Assembly (NCBI GenBank): GCA_913055655.1
Contig: CAJXKA010000005.1
Span: forward strand, 1-64,000
DNA from: an uncultured Oceanospirillales bacterium
GTDB taxonomy: Bacteria > Pseudomonadota > Gammaproteobacteria > Xanthomonadales > SZUA-36
Reading direction: 5' to 3'
DNA length: 64,000 bases
Position 1 is the first letter of the stretch. The number at the start of each line of letters is the position of its first letter. A program made the translations under genes and the position numbers. The notes under the pieces were generated by a model that saw only the letters and a list, made by a program, of their open reading frames with translations, ran no database searches and was not told the DNA's origin. Positions 51,057-60,039 of the stretch are shown in pieces.

Positions 51057-52412
51057 TTATTCCGAAACGGCCTGTCGCATGGTGACAAGCTCCTCGGCCG
51101 CCGTCGGGTGGATACCGATGGTGGCGTCAAATTGTTCCTTCGTCAGTCCGCATTTTACGGCCACGGCGAAGCCCTGGACAATCTCCGGGGCATCGGGGCC
51201 GACCACGTGAAGGCCCACCACCTTGCGGGTTTCGCGCGCCACGATCATCTTCATCAGCGCTTTTTCCTGGCGACCCGACAGGGTGTGCTTCATCGGCCTG
51301 AACTCTGAACGGTAGACTTCGATATCACCGTAATGGTTCCGGGCCTCGTCTTCCGGCCACCCCACGGTGCCCACCTGCGGCTGGGAAAAAACCGCTGACG
51401 GAACAAAGACATGGTCAACCGCTCGCGGCATTCCACCGAACTGGGTGTCGGCGAAGGCGTGGCCTTCCTGCAGCGCCACCGGCGTCAGGTTAAGACGATG
51501 GGTAATATCGCCCACCGCGAATACGCTTTCCACGTTGGTGCATGAGTATTCATCCACCGGCACCGAGCCGTCGGCGCGGACTTCGACGCCGGCTTCCGCC
51601 AGTCCCAGGCCTTCTGACTTCGGCACACGTCCGGTGGCGTACATGACGCAGTCGGCGTCAATCTCCGCACCGCTTTCCAGCGTGGCGCGCAGGCCGCCGT
51701 CGACTTCGCGCACGGCCTGGATGTTGTCTTCGAAGTGAAACTGCACGCCTTTCGCCGCCATCTCCCGGCCCACGACCCGGCGCACGTCGTCATCGAAGCC
51801 GCGCAACACGGCATCGCCGCGATAGACCTGGTGGGTCTCTGAACCGAGGCCGTTGAAGATGCCGGCAAACTCGCAGGCGATGTAGCCGCCGCCGACGACA
51901 ATCACACGCTGTGGCAACTTTTCCAGGTGGAACGCCTCGTTGGACGTGATGACGTGCTCGCGCCCGGGGAAATCCGGCACCCAGGGCCAGCCGCCCACGG
52001 CCAGCAGGATACGCTCCGCGGTGAATTCCCGGTCGCCCACGGCGACACGGTTCGGCCCTGTCAGCCTGCCACGCCCCTCTTGCAGGTCGACGCCTGAGCC
52101 ATCGAGCAGGGACTTGTAGATGCCTTCGAGCCGGCCAATCTCCCGGTCTTTGTTGGCGATCAGCGTGGCCCAGTCGAACCGGGTTTCGCCCACGGTCCAG
52201 CCGAAACCGGCCGCGTCTTCGAATTCCTCGGCGAAATGCGCGGCGTAGGACAGCAACTTCTTGGGCACACAACCCCGGATCACGCAGGTGCCGCCCACCC
52301 GGCTCTCTTCGCAGATGCCCACGCGCGCGCCGTGGCCGGCCGCGATGCGCGCGGCGCGGACGCCGCCGGATCCGGCGCCGATGACGAAGAGGTCGTAGTC
52401 GAACTGTGACAT
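51057..52412 (-). CDS. gorA: Glutathione-disulfide reductase
   Basis: Flavoprotein of 451 residues from ATG 52412. 'YDLFVIGAGSGGVRAARIAAG' (FAD); redox disulfide in 'GGTCVIRGCVPKKLL' (CxxxxC); 'VIVVGGGYIACEFAGIFNGLG' (NADPH side); 'VFAVGDITHRLNLTPVALQEG'; C-terminal His in 'TIGIHPTAAEELVTMR'. It regenerates glutathione with NADPH, needed among others by the formaldehyde pathway at 12-14 kb. It lies 17 bases upstream of the protease start on the same strand. Confidence 0.95.
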   Translation of the reverse strand: MSQFDYDLFVIGAGSGGVRAARIAAGHGARVGICEESRVGGTCVIRGCVPKKLLSYAAHFAEEFEDAAGFGWTVGETRFDWATLIANKDREIGRLEGIYKSLLDGSGVDLQEGRGRLTGPNRVAVGDREFTAERILLAVGGWPWVPDFPGREHVITSNEAFHLEKLPQRVIVVGGGYIACEFAGIFNGLGSETHQVYRGDAVLRGFDDDVRRVVGREMAAKGVQFHFEDNIQAVREVDGGLRATLESGAEIDADCVMYATGRVPKSEGLGLAEAGVEVRADGSVPVDEYSCTNVESVFAVGDITHRLNLTPVALQEGHAFADTQFGGMPRAVDHVFVPSAVFSQPQVGTVGWPEDEARNHYGDIEVYRSEFRPMKHTLSGRQEKALMKMIVARETRKVVGLHVVGPDAPEIVQGFAVAVKCGLTKEQFDATIGIHPTAAEELVTMRQAVSE

Positions 52413-52557
52413 GCGGTGAAATCTCCAGGAATTCGTCGGGCGGCCGGCTAATCTAGCAGGCCACGCCGCCAATGCCTATTCCCGCCCCCGGTCCGGCAAC
52501 GTGGACTTGCGCGTAAACAGCCCGTAGCATTGGGGCCTGTTCGCCGCCTGACCGCCC

Positions 52558-53154
52558 ATGCTGCAAGCCTCCCGCCTGACCCTGGAACGCCATTTTCACC
52601 CGGTGTTCGCGCCCGTCGACCTGGTCGTCGGCCGCGGCGACCTGTGGGTGCTGACCGGCGCGAATGGTTCCGGCAAGACCACGCTGCTGCGGTTGCTGGC
52701 CGGCCTCGTCACGCCTTCTGAAGGACAGCTGGCGCGCTCTGTGGCGGCCGCCTGGGTCGGTCACCGGCTGGCGCTGAAAGACGACCTGGACGTACTGGAA
52801 AACCTGCAACTGGCGCGCGACTTCGCCGGCCGGACCGATGCCGACCCACTTGATGCGGCACGGAAAGCGGGCCTGGAAATGGCGCTCGACCAGCCCGCCG
52901 GCACGCTGTCGGCCGGCCAGCGCAAACGCTGCGCACTGGCACGCCTGCTGTTGTCGCCGGCGCCGCTGTGGCTGCTGGACGAACCGTACGCGAACCTCGA
53001 CCGCGATGGCGTCACCCTGCTCGACGGCCTGTTGGCCGACCACGTCGGCGCCGGCGGCGCCTGCGTCATGAGCACCCATGGCGACCTGAAGCCCGCAATC
53101 GACGGCTACCGTGAACTGGCCATTTTGCCGGCGCCGCCCGGTGACCACTGGTGA
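52558..53154 (+). CDS. ccmA: Heme exporter ATP-binding protein CcmA
   Basis: ABC ATPase of 198 residues. Walker A 'LTGANGSGKTTLLRLLAGL'; signature 'GTLSAGQRKRCALARLLL'; Walker B 'LWLLDEPYANLD'; H-loop 'MSTHGDL'. With CcmB, CcmC and CcmD it forms the complex that releases holo-CcmE. First gene of the ccm operon; the next gene overlaps by four bases. No clear ribosome site is seen. Confidence 0.95.
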   Translation: MLQASRLTLERHFHPVFAPVDLVVGRGDLWVLTGANGSGKTTLLRLLAGLVTPSEGQLARSVAAAWVGHRLALKDDLDVLENLQLARDFAGRTDADPLDAARKAGLEMALDQPAGTLSAGQRKRCALARLLLSPAPLWLLDEPYANLDRDGVTLLDGLLADHVGAGGACVMSTHGDLKPAIDGYRELAILPAPPGDHW

Positions 53155-53843
53155 ACGCCACGGTGACAACACCGCCCGGCAAGGCCATCGGCCCGATTTT
53201 CCGGCGTGACCTCAAGCTGGCATTTCGGCGCCGCTCGGAAATCCTGCAGCCACTGATCTTCCTCTGCGTCGTCGTCAGCCTGTTCCCGCTGGGCGTGAGT
53301 CCCGCGCCCGAGCGCCTGGCCACCATGGCCCAGGGCGTGATCTGGATCGCCGCGCTGCTGGCCACGGTCCTGTCGCTGGATACCTTCTTCCGTGACGACT
53401 GGGAAGACGGCAGCATCGAGCAGTGGGCGGTGTCGGGTCATTCACTCGCGTTGATCGCCGTCGCGCGCGCCGCCGCGCACTGGCTGGTCGCCGGGCTGCC
53501 CATCGTGCTGCTGTCCCCCCTGCTGGCCACGTGGATGCAGCTGCCCGGCGAAGGTGTACCGGTGCTGGCCGCCACGCTGGCCCTGGGTACACCGGTCCTG
53601 GCCCTGGTCGGCGCGATCGGCAGCGCGCTGACCGTCGGCGCGCGCCGTGGCGGGCAGCTGTTGTCACTGCTGGTGTTTCCGCTGTACGTCCCGGTCCTGA
53701 TCATGGCGACGGGCGCAACAGGGGCGGCGGTGGACGGCTTGCCTTACAATGGGCAGCTTGGCCTGATGGCCGCCATGCTGGTCGCCGCCGTGACGCTGGC
53801 GCCTTTCGCCATTGCCGCCGCGCTCAGGCTCAGCCTGGAATGA
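53151..53843 (+). CDS. ccmB: Heme exporter membrane protein CcmB
   Basis: Protein of 230 residues from GTG 53151. Six membrane segments are visible (about 25-45, 53-75, 100-125, 130-155, 160-180 and 200-222), with 'FRRDLKLAFRRRSEILQPLIFLCVVVSLFPLGVSP' at the N-terminus and 'DDWEDGSIEQWAVSG' in the first cytoplasmic part, both family blocks. Membrane partner of CcmA. Confidence 0.94.
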   Translation: MNATVTTPPGKAIGPIFRRDLKLAFRRRSEILQPLIFLCVVVSLFPLGVSPAPERLATMAQGVIWIAALLATVLSLDTFFRDDWEDGSIEQWAVSGHSLALIAVARAAAHWLVAGLPIVLLSPLLATWMQLPGEGVPVLAATLALGTPVLALVGAIGSALTVGARRGGQLLSLLVFPLYVPVLIMATGATGAAVDGLPYNGQLGLMAAMLVAAVTLAPFAIAAALRLSLE

Positions 53844-53891
53844 CCGGCGGCCCGAACCGGCCCCGGCCCGCGATACCCTGAACACCGAACG

Positions 53892-54641
53892 ATGAGCCGA
53901 CTCAAGCGACTGTTTCACCAATTCGGATCACCCCCCTGGTTCTACCGCTTCAGCGGCAAGCTGGTGCCGTGGCTGTGGGTGGCGTTCGCGCTGCTGGCGG
54001 CCTGGGGGCTGTACCGCGGCCTGGTCGTGGCCCCGGCGGATTACCAGCAGGGGGAAAGCGTGCGCATTATGTATATCCACGTGCCATCCGCCTGGATGTC
54101 GTGGATGGTGTACGCCGTGATGGCCGGGTTCGGCATCTGCGCGCTGGTCTGGCGTGTGCGCGTTGCCGAGATCCTGATGATTTCCAGCGCGCCGGTGGGC
54201 GCCGCGTTCACGCTGGTCACGCTGGTCAGCGGCTCGCTCTGGGGGCGACCCACCTGGGGCACCTACTGGGTGTGGGACGCGCGCCTGACCTCGGAACTGG
54301 TGCTGCTGTTCCTGTACCTGGGCGTCATCGGCCTCTACAACGCCTTCGACGAGCCCCGAAAAGCCGCGCGCGCCGCATCGCTGCTGGCCATCGTCGGCCT
54401 GGTCAACCTGCCGATCATCCATTACTCGGTGAACTGGTGGAACACGCTGCACCAGCCCGCCAGCATCGGCCTTGACGGCAGCAGCATTCACCCGTCGATG
54501 CTCTGGCCGTTGCTGATCATGGCGGCCGCCACCAAGTTCTATTACGGCGCCTGCCTGCTGACGCGGGCGCGCAACCGCCTGCTGGAACAGGACCGCGGCA
54601 AGCGCTGGGCGCGCGAAGCGCTGGCGGAGGGTGGGCGATGA
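53892..54641 (+). CDS. ccmC: Heme-handling protein CcmC
   Basis: Protein of 249 residues with six membrane helices. The tryptophan-rich WWD-type motif 'LWGRPTWGTYWVWDARLTSELVLLFLYLG' is near 115-145. Flanking heme-ligand histidines are in 'IMYIHVPSAWMSW' and 'PIIHYSVNWWNTLHQP'. It passes heme to the periplasmic chaperone CcmE. Spacing from ccmB is 48 bases. Confidence 0.95.
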   Translation: MSRLKRLFHQFGSPPWFYRFSGKLVPWLWVAFALLAAWGLYRGLVVAPADYQQGESVRIMYIHVPSAWMSWMVYAVMAGFGICALVWRVRVAEILMISSAPVGAAFTLVTLVSGSLWGRPTWGTYWVWDARLTSELVLLFLYLGVIGLYNAFDEPRKAARAASLLAIVGLVNLPIIHYSVNWWNTLHQPASIGLDGSSIHPSMLWPLLIMAAATKFYYGACLLTRARNRLLEQDRGKRWAREALAEGGR

Positions 54642-54805
54642 ACCACGCGCCGTTTATCTGGTCTGCCTACGCGGTGGCCGTCATCGTGTATGCCTGGACG
54701 GCGCTGGCGCCGGTGTGGCGCGCGCGGCGGTTCCGCGCGGCCTGGCAAGCCCGGGAAAAAGTCATGGGCCGATCCCGCGGCCCGACTGGAACGAGTGAGA
54801 ACTGA
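54638..54805 (+). CDS. ccmD: CcmD, very small heme exporter subunit
   Basis: Protein of 55 residues, MNHAPFIWSAYAVAVIVYAW... One membrane helix (about 7-27) is followed by a basic segment (WRARRFRAAW), the standard CcmD form. It overlaps ccmC by four bases (ATGA) and ends six bases before ccmE. CcmD stabilises the CcmC-CcmE contact and the CcmAB release complex. It is easily missed because of its size. Confidence 0.9.
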   Translation: MNHAPFIWSAYAVAVIVYAWTALAPVWRARRFRAAWQAREKVMGRSRGPTGTSEN

Positions 54806-54810
54806 ACACC

Positions 54811-55278
54811 ATGCATCCCGTTCGTAAACGCCGGCTGATCGGCGTCATCGTCATCGTGGTCGGCGTCGGTATCGCCGCCGCCATCACCATGTGGTCATTG
54901 AGCCAGAACATGCTGTATTTCATTACCCCGAGTGATGTGCAGGCGCAGGAACTGCCGCCCGGGCGGGCTTTCCGGCTGGGTGGGCTGGTGGAAGACGGCT
55001 CCGTGAGCCGCGCCGATGACGGCCTGCAGGTGACGTTCACCATCACGGACGGTGCCGCGATGGTGCCGGTGCGCTTCGATGGCATCCTGCCGGACCTGTT
55101 TCGCGAAGGCCAGGGCGTGATCACCCGCGGTGCGCTGGGCGCCGACGGCGTGTTCACCGCCACCGAGGTGCTGGCCAAGCACGACGAGAACTACATGCCG
55201 CCCGAGGTGGCCGAGGCCCTGCGTGAAGCCGGTCACCCGATGGGCGGGACAGCCGACGAAGGCGACGGGAGCGACTGA
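54811..55278 (+). CDS. ccmE: Periplasmic heme chaperone CcmE
   Basis: Protein of 155 residues. N-terminal membrane anchor (about 8-28); beta-barrel domain 'GRAFRLGGLVEDGSV...VPVRFDGILPDLFREGQGVITRG'; covalent heme site 'VLAKHDENYMPPEV' with His124 and Tyr128. This is the histidine (not cysteine) type, as in E. coli system I. Confidence 0.96.
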   Translation: MHPVRKRRLIGVIVIVVGVGIAAAITMWSLSQNMLYFITPSDVQAQELPPGRAFRLGGLVEDGSVSRADDGLQVTFTITDGAAMVPVRFDGILPDLFREGQGVITRGALGADGVFTATEVLAKHDENYMPPEVAEALREAGHPMGGTADEGDGSD

Positions 55279-55281
55279 ACG

Positions 55282-57219
55282 GTGATTGCCGAAATCGGCC
55301 AGGTGGCGCTGCTGAGCGCCCTGCTGGTGTCGCTGTTCATGGGCATCGTGCCCCTGCTCGGCGCCCGGGGCCGTCACGCCGGCATGATGATGACCGCGGG
55401 CACCGGCGCCTGGGTGCATTTCATCCTGGTGCTGCTGGCCTACGTGCTGCTCACGTCAGCATTCCTTTTGCAGGACTTCTCGGTGGAGTACGTCGCCCGC
55501 AACAGCAATTCGCAGTTGCCCGTGCACTACCGCTTTACCGCGGTCTGGGGCGCGCACGAAGGCTCGCTGCTGCTCTGGCAGCTCATCCTGGCCGGCTGGA
55601 CGCTGGCGGTGGCCGGTTTCAGCCGAAGCCTGCCGGCTGAATTCCGCGCCACCGTGCTGGCCGTGCTGGGCTGGGTCTCGGTCGGGTTCCTGCTGTTCAT
55701 TCTCTACACCTCCAATCCCTTCGGTCGCATCCTGCCGCCGCCGGTCGATGGCCGCGACCTGAACCCGCTGCTGCAGGACCCCGGGATGATCATCCACCCG
55801 CCGATGCTGTACATGGGCTATGTCGGCTTCGCGGTGCCGTTTGCGTTTGCCGTGGCGGCCCTGCTGCGCGGCGAGGTCACCCGGCAGTGGGTCCGCTGGA
55901 CGCGGCCCTGGACGCACGTGGCCTGGGCTTTCCTGACGCTCGGGCTCGCGCTGGGCAGCTGGTGGGCCTATTACGAGCTGGGCTGGGGCGGCTGGTGGTT
56001 CTGGGACCCGGTGGAAAACGCCGCGTTCATGCCCTGGCTGGTTGGCACGGCCCTGATTCACTCCCAGGCGGTGACCGAAAAGACCGGCGCATTCCGCAAC
56101 TGGACGCTGCTGCTGGCCATTGCCGCGTTCTCGCTCAGCCTGCTGGGCACGTTCCTGGTGCGCTCGGGTGTGCTGACCTCGGTGCACGCCTTCGCCTCGG
56201 ACCCGACACGTGGCCTGTTTATCCTGGCCTACCTGGTGGTCGTGGTGGGCGGTTCGCTGACGCTGTTCAGCTTCCGTGCGCCGAAGATGATGATGGGCAG
56301 CGGTTTCGCCGGCGTTTCGCGAGAATCGCTGTTGCTGGTCAATAACCTGGTGCTGGCGGTGATCTGCGCGATGGTGCTGCTGGGCACGCTGTACCCGCTG
56401 CTGGTCGACGCCATGGGCGCCGGCAAGATTTCCGTGGGGCCGCCCTACTTCGCGTTGCTGTTCGCCCTGCTGCTGGTGCCGCTGGTGATGGCGCTGCCGC
56501 TGGGTGTTTTCGCGCGGTTCAAGCGCGACCGGCTCGGCCGACTGCTGACGCAGATGCGCTGGCCCCTGGCGGCCGCGCTGATCGCCGGGGCGCTGACGGC
56601 GTGGTGGTTGCCGGAACCCGGGCTCGCACCCGTGGCCGGCGTGGCCGGCGCGGCCTGGCTGATGGCCGCCAGCCTGGCCTGGCCGCTGAAGCGGTTGCGC
56701 GGCCGGGGCCAGCAGGCCGGCTTCACGCTGCAGGAAACCGCCATGACCCTGGCCCACTTCGGGCTGGGCATCTTCCTGGTCGGCATTTCACTGGCCAACG
56801 TCACCAGCGCCGAGAAACATGTCCGCATGGCGCCGGGTGACCGCTTCGAACTGGGCGGTTACACCTTCGAATTCGCCGGCACGCGTTCGCTGCAGGGCCC
56901 GAACTACAGCGCCGACGAAGGCGAGTTCGCCGTCAGTCGCGACGGCGAGCATGTCACCCGGTTGCGGCCGCAGAAGCGCCGCTACCTGCGGGAAAGCCAG
57001 GTGATGACGGAAGCCGCCATCGACCCGGGTCTGGGCCGTGACCTCTACGTCTCGCTCGGCGAGCCACTGGGCGACGATGGCGCCTGGGCCGTGAGCCTCT
57101 ACATCAAGCCCTTTGTCCGCTGGGTCTGGCTGGGTTCATTGTTCATGTTCGCCGGGGGACTGCTGGCGGCTTCCGACCGGCGCTACCGAAAATCCACAGT
57201 CAATGGAGCCGCCGCTTGA
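55282..57219 (+). CDS. ccmF: Heme lyase subunit CcmF
   Basis: Protein of 645 residues from GTG 55282, with many membrane helices. 'TAVWGAHEGSLLLWQLILAGW', 'HPPMLYMGYVGFAVPFAFA' and the WWD motif 'GSWWAYYELGWGGWWFWDPVENAAFMPWLVGTALIHS' near 225-260. A periplasmic domain lies near 515-600. It joins heme from CcmE to apocytochrome c with CcmH and CcmI. Confidence 0.97.
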   Translation: MIAEIGQVALLSALLVSLFMGIVPLLGARGRHAGMMMTAGTGAWVHFILVLLAYVLLTSAFLLQDFSVEYVARNSNSQLPVHYRFTAVWGAHEGSLLLWQLILAGWTLAVAGFSRSLPAEFRATVLAVLGWVSVGFLLFILYTSNPFGRILPPPVDGRDLNPLLQDPGMIIHPPMLYMGYVGFAVPFAFAVAALLRGEVTRQWVRWTRPWTHVAWAFLTLGLALGSWWAYYELGWGGWWFWDPVENAAFMPWLVGTALIHSQAVTEKTGAFRNWTLLLAIAAFSLSLLGTFLVRSGVLTSVHAFASDPTRGLFILAYLVVVVGGSLTLFSFRAPKMMMGSGFAGVSRESLLLVNNLVLAVICAMVLLGTLYPLLVDAMGAGKISVGPPYFALLFALLLVPLVMALPLGVFARFKRDRLGRLLTQMRWPLAAALIAGALTAWWLPEPGLAPVAGVAGAAWLMAASLAWPLKRLRGRGQQAGFTLQETAMTLAHFGLGIFLVGISLANVTSAEKHVRMAPGDRFELGGYTFEFAGTRSLQGPNYSADEGEFAVSRDGEHVTRLRPQKRRYLRESQVMTEAAIDPGLGRDLYVSLGEPLGDDGAWAVSLYIKPFVRWVWLGSLFMFAGGLLAASDRRYRKSTVNGAAA

Positions 57220-57752
57220 GCCGCCTGGTCCCATTGTTCGCCTTTATCGCGCTGGCGGTCCTGCTGGGATTCGGCCTGCGCCACGCCGGCGACAAGTCGG
57301 AACTGCCATCGCCGTTGATCGGCAAAACGGTGCCGGACTTCGACCTGCCCAGCCTGTTCGACCCGGAAGCACGCTACACCCCGGCCAGCCTGGCCGGGCA
57401 GCCCTGGATCGCGAATTTCTGGGCCAGCTGGTGCTACGCCTGTCGCGTGGAGCACCCGGCGATTACCGACCTCGCCAACCGCGGCGTGGTCCGGGTGGTC
57501 GGCATGAACCACCGCGACACGCGCGAAGACGCCGCCGAATGGCTGGACCGCTTCGGCGACCCCTATCACCTGCACGTTTTTGATGCCGATGGCCGCACCA
57601 GCATCGATTTCGGCGTAGTCGCCGCGCCGGAAACCTTCCTGGTCGATGCCAACGGCATCATCGTGTTCAAACACATCGGCGCGGTGACGCCGGACGTCGT
57701 GGAGAACGAGATCCTGCCGCGGCTCGAGCGCATGGGGGTTGAGCAGCCATGA
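57216..57752 (+). CDS. ccmG: Thiol:disulfide interchange protein CcmG/DsbE
   Basis: Protein of 178 residues from TTG 57216, overlapping the ccmF stop (TTGA). Membrane anchor 4-22; thioredoxin-like domain with 'WIANFWASWCYACRVEHPAI' (Cys73, Cys76) and 'FGVVAAPETFLVDANGIIVFKHIGAVTP' (cis-Pro region). It reduces apocytochrome or CcmH cysteines. The Tyr-Ala pair inside CxxC is less usual than Pro-Thr or Val-Pro. Confidence 0.93.
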   Translation: MSRLVPLFAFIALAVLLGFGLRHAGDKSELPSPLIGKTVPDFDLPSLFDPEARYTPASLAGQPWIANFWASWCYACRVEHPAITDLANRGVVRVVGMNHRDTREDAAEWLDRFGDPYHLHVFDADGRTSIDFGVVAAPETFLVDANGIIVFKHIGAVTPDVVENEILPRLERMGVEQP

Positions 57753-58225
57753 TCAAACGCCCATTCGCACCGTGGCGGCAGCATCGGCTGGCCAGGTCTT
57801 GCTGGCGGCTGATGGCGCTGGCCCTCCTGCTCCCGGCCATGGTCGCCGCCCAGCCGGCCACGCCGCGCGAGCCACTGACATTCGAGTCACCGGCCGAACA
57901 GGCGCGTTTCCAGGCGCTGGCGGCAGAGTTGCGCTGCGTGGTCTGCCAGAACCAGAGCCTGGCGGACTCCAACGCCATGTTGGCCCAGGACCTGCGCCAC
58001 GAGGTCTGGGAAATGATGCGCGAGGGCCACAGCGACGAGGCGATCAAGCGCTTCCTGGTCGAGCGTTACGGTGATTTCGTGCTCTACCGGCCGCCGGTGC
58101 AGGCCAACACCGTGGTGCTGTGGGTCGCGCCGCTGCTCCTGCTGCTGGCCGGCGCGGCACTGGTGGGCGTGAACATCTATCGACGGCGCGCCTTACTGGA
58201 CAGTGAAGGGGAGGAAGAAACGTGA
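57749..58225 (+). CDS. ccmH: Cytochrome c maturation protein CcmH (CycL type)
   Basis: Protein of 158 residues. N-terminal signal/anchor (about 14-34); active motif 'LRCVVCQNQSLADSNAMLAQDLR' with Cys63 and Cys66; C-terminal membrane helix (about 112-135). It lacks the TPR domain found in fused E. coli CcmH; that part is the separate ccmI gene here. Four-base overlaps with both neighbours. Confidence 0.95.
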   Translation: MIKRPFAPWRQHRLARSCWRLMALALLLPAMVAAQPATPREPLTFESPAEQARFQALAAELRCVVCQNQSLADSNAMLAQDLRHEVWEMMREGHSDEAIKRFLVERYGDFVLYRPPVQANTVVLWVAPLLLLLAGAALVGVNIYRRRALLDSEGEEET

Positions 58226-59256
58226 GCTTCTGGCTGTTCGCCATCGCCATCCCCTCGCTGGCCGCCGTGGCGCTGTGCTGGCCGATGTTGCGCCAGCGCG
58301 GGGCCTGGCTGGTGAGTGGCATCAGCCTGCTGCTGTTGATTCCGGTGACAACGTTGCTGCTGTACCAGGGCGTTGGCGCGCCGGAAGGGATTGGCGCGGC
58401 GCGCAGCACGGCGAGCATGGAGGCCAACAGCGCCGATGTCGAAACCCTGCTGGCGCAACTGCGGGCACGACTGGCGGAAAACCCCGACAACCTGGAAGGC
58501 TGGATGCTGCTGGGCCGCAGCCTGAAATCCATGCAGCGCTACACCGAGGCCCGGGAGGCGCTGCGACGCGCCCAGGCCCTGGCGGCCGACGACCCGTTGG
58601 TGCAGGTGGAACTGGCCGAGGCATTGATCTTCTCATCCAGCCAGGCCGAAGGCATCGCCCCCGAAGTTCGGGAACTGCTTGAATCGGCCCTGGCGACCGA
58701 ACCGGACCTGCAGAAAGCCCTCTGGCTGATGGGTGTGACCGAGTTCCAGGACGGCAACTTCGAGGCCGCCATCGCGCGCTGGGAAACCCTGCTGCGCCTG
58801 CTGCCGCCCGGTTCAGGCGTGGCCGGCAGTGTGCAGAAACAGCTGGCCGAGGCGCGTTCCCGGGCCGGCCTCGCGGACCTGCCCCCGCCCGCTGCGGCAC
58901 CGTCCAACGCATGGCCAGGGCTTGAGCTCACCGTCAGTGCGCCGTCGACAGTGACGCCGCCACCCGACGGCGCCGTGCTCTACATCATCGCCCGCGACCC
59001 GGACGCGCCCGCCCCCCCGCTGGGCGTGGTCCGTGTCCCAAGGCCGGTATTTCCGGTGACGGTGCGCCTGGACGACTCGAACAGCATGCTGCCCGCGCGC
59101 CCGGTCTCCGGTGTGAACCGCGTGGAAGTCCTGGCGCGACTGTCGCTGAGCGGCGAACCGTTGCCGGGCCCCGATGACCCCGCCAGCGCTCCACGGATTT
59201 TCGACACGGCGCCTGAACAACCACCCATCGAGCTGACGCTGGCGCCGCCGGAGTAG
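58222..59256 (+). CDS. ccmI: Cytochrome c biogenesis protein CcmI (TPR)
   Basis: Protein of 344 residues from GTG 58222. Two N-terminal membrane helices (about 1-22 and 30-50). TPR repeats at about 75-215 ('LAENPDNLEGWMLLGRSLKSMQRYTEAREALRRAQALAADDP'). C-terminal periplasmic domain, 'DGAVLYIIARDPDAPAPPLGVVRVPRPVFPVTVRLDDSNSMLPARPVSGV', a family signature. It presents apocytochrome c to CcmFH. Last gene of the operon. Confidence 0.93.
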   Translation: MSFWLFAIAIPSLAAVALCWPMLRQRGAWLVSGISLLLLIPVTTLLLYQGVGAPEGIGAARSTASMEANSADVETLLAQLRARLAENPDNLEGWMLLGRSLKSMQRYTEAREALRRAQALAADDPLVQVELAEALIFSSSQAEGIAPEVRELLESALATEPDLQKALWLMGVTEFQDGNFEAAIARWETLLRLLPPGSGVAGSVQKQLAEARSRAGLADLPPPAAAPSNAWPGLELTVSAPSTVTPPPDGAVLYIIARDPDAPAPPLGVVRVPRPVFPVTVRLDDSNSMLPARPVSGVNRVEVLARLSLSGEPLPGPDDPASAPRIFDTAPEQPPIELTLAPPE

Positions 59257-59269
59257 CCGCGCCCCCGGC

Positions 59270-59974
59270 TCAGCCAGCGATGACTTCGAACAGGGGGTGT
59301 CCGCTCTGGGCATACTTCAGTTCAAAGGGTGATACCCCCTCCGGCCTGTCGACCCGGGTCACGGTAACGGATTTGCCTCGCACCAGGCCGACGGCCTGGG
59401 CGAATTCGTCGACATAGACCTTCCAGTTGGTGCGCAGGACCAGGCGCCCACCCAGCGCCAGCATCGCCGGAAAAACCGGGTGCCCATGCCAGCGCCGGCG
59501 AAGGTGCGCGGCCTTGGGCCAGGGGTTCGGATACAGCAGGTAGTGCCGCCGCAACGGCCAGCCGGCGTCAAGCGCCAGCCGCCAGAACGTGGCCAGTTCC
59601 GCGCGGACCAGCACCCGGTTACCCACGCGCACCGGGCCGTTGGCGGCGCCTGAACTGGCGAGCCGGGCAGCGCTTTGGTCGACGCCGATCACGACATCTC
59701 CAGGGTGCCGATCGGCCAAGAAGCGGGTCGATGCGCCGGTCCCACAACCCGAATCCAGCACCAGGCGATTCCGTTCATCCCCATCCAGCAGTGACTCCAG
59801 GGCCCCGAATGCCTCGATGCTGGGGGGGTGCAACGGCTGGCGCCAGGGCGTCGCCAGGTGCCGGCGCACCACCTCGTCCAGGCGCGGATGGGGCGCCGCC
59901 TGCGCGCTGCGCACGGGTCGGGAGTCGCCACCCGGCGTCAAGGGAACCGGTCCTGGAGGGCAATCGACAGTCAA
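59270..59974 (-). CDS. trmB: TrmB-like tRNA (guanine-N7)-methyltransferase
   Basis: Protein of up to 234 residues; the start (TTG 59974) is uncertain. SAM motif 'LVLDSGCGTGASTRFLADRHPGDVVIGVDQSAARL' near 70; TrmB active-site block 'HYLLYPNPWPKAAHLRRRWHGHPVFPAMLALGGRLVLRTNWKVYVDEFA', where the usual FPDPWPKKRHxKRR is changed to YPNPWPKAAHLRRR. In TrmB the Asp of PDPWPK helps bind or activate the base; here it is Asn. Probably m7G46 activity or a relative with another substrate. Converges with ccmI. Confidence 0.8.
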   Translation of the reverse strand: MTVDCPPGPVPLTPGGDSRPVRSAQAAPHPRLDEVVRRHLATPWRQPLHPPSIEAFGALESLLDGDERNRLVLDSGCGTGASTRFLADRHPGDVVIGVDQSAARLASSGAANGPVRVGNRVLVRAELATFWRLALDAGWPLRRHYLLYPNPWPKAAHLRRRWHGHPVFPAMLALGGRLVLRTNWKVYVDEFAQAVGLVRGKSVTVTRVDRPEGVSPFELKYAQSGHPLFEVIAG

Positions 59975-60039
59975 GGTGGTGGCTCTCGGTGCGGCTTTTC
60001 TTTACGCTACCCGATTCGAAGCACCCGCCGCCAGCCAAG

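Noticed and set aside
55456-56757. Open frame of 433 codons on the minus strand
   Set aside because: Antisense to ccmF; Gln/Arg/His-rich translation typical of a shadow frame.
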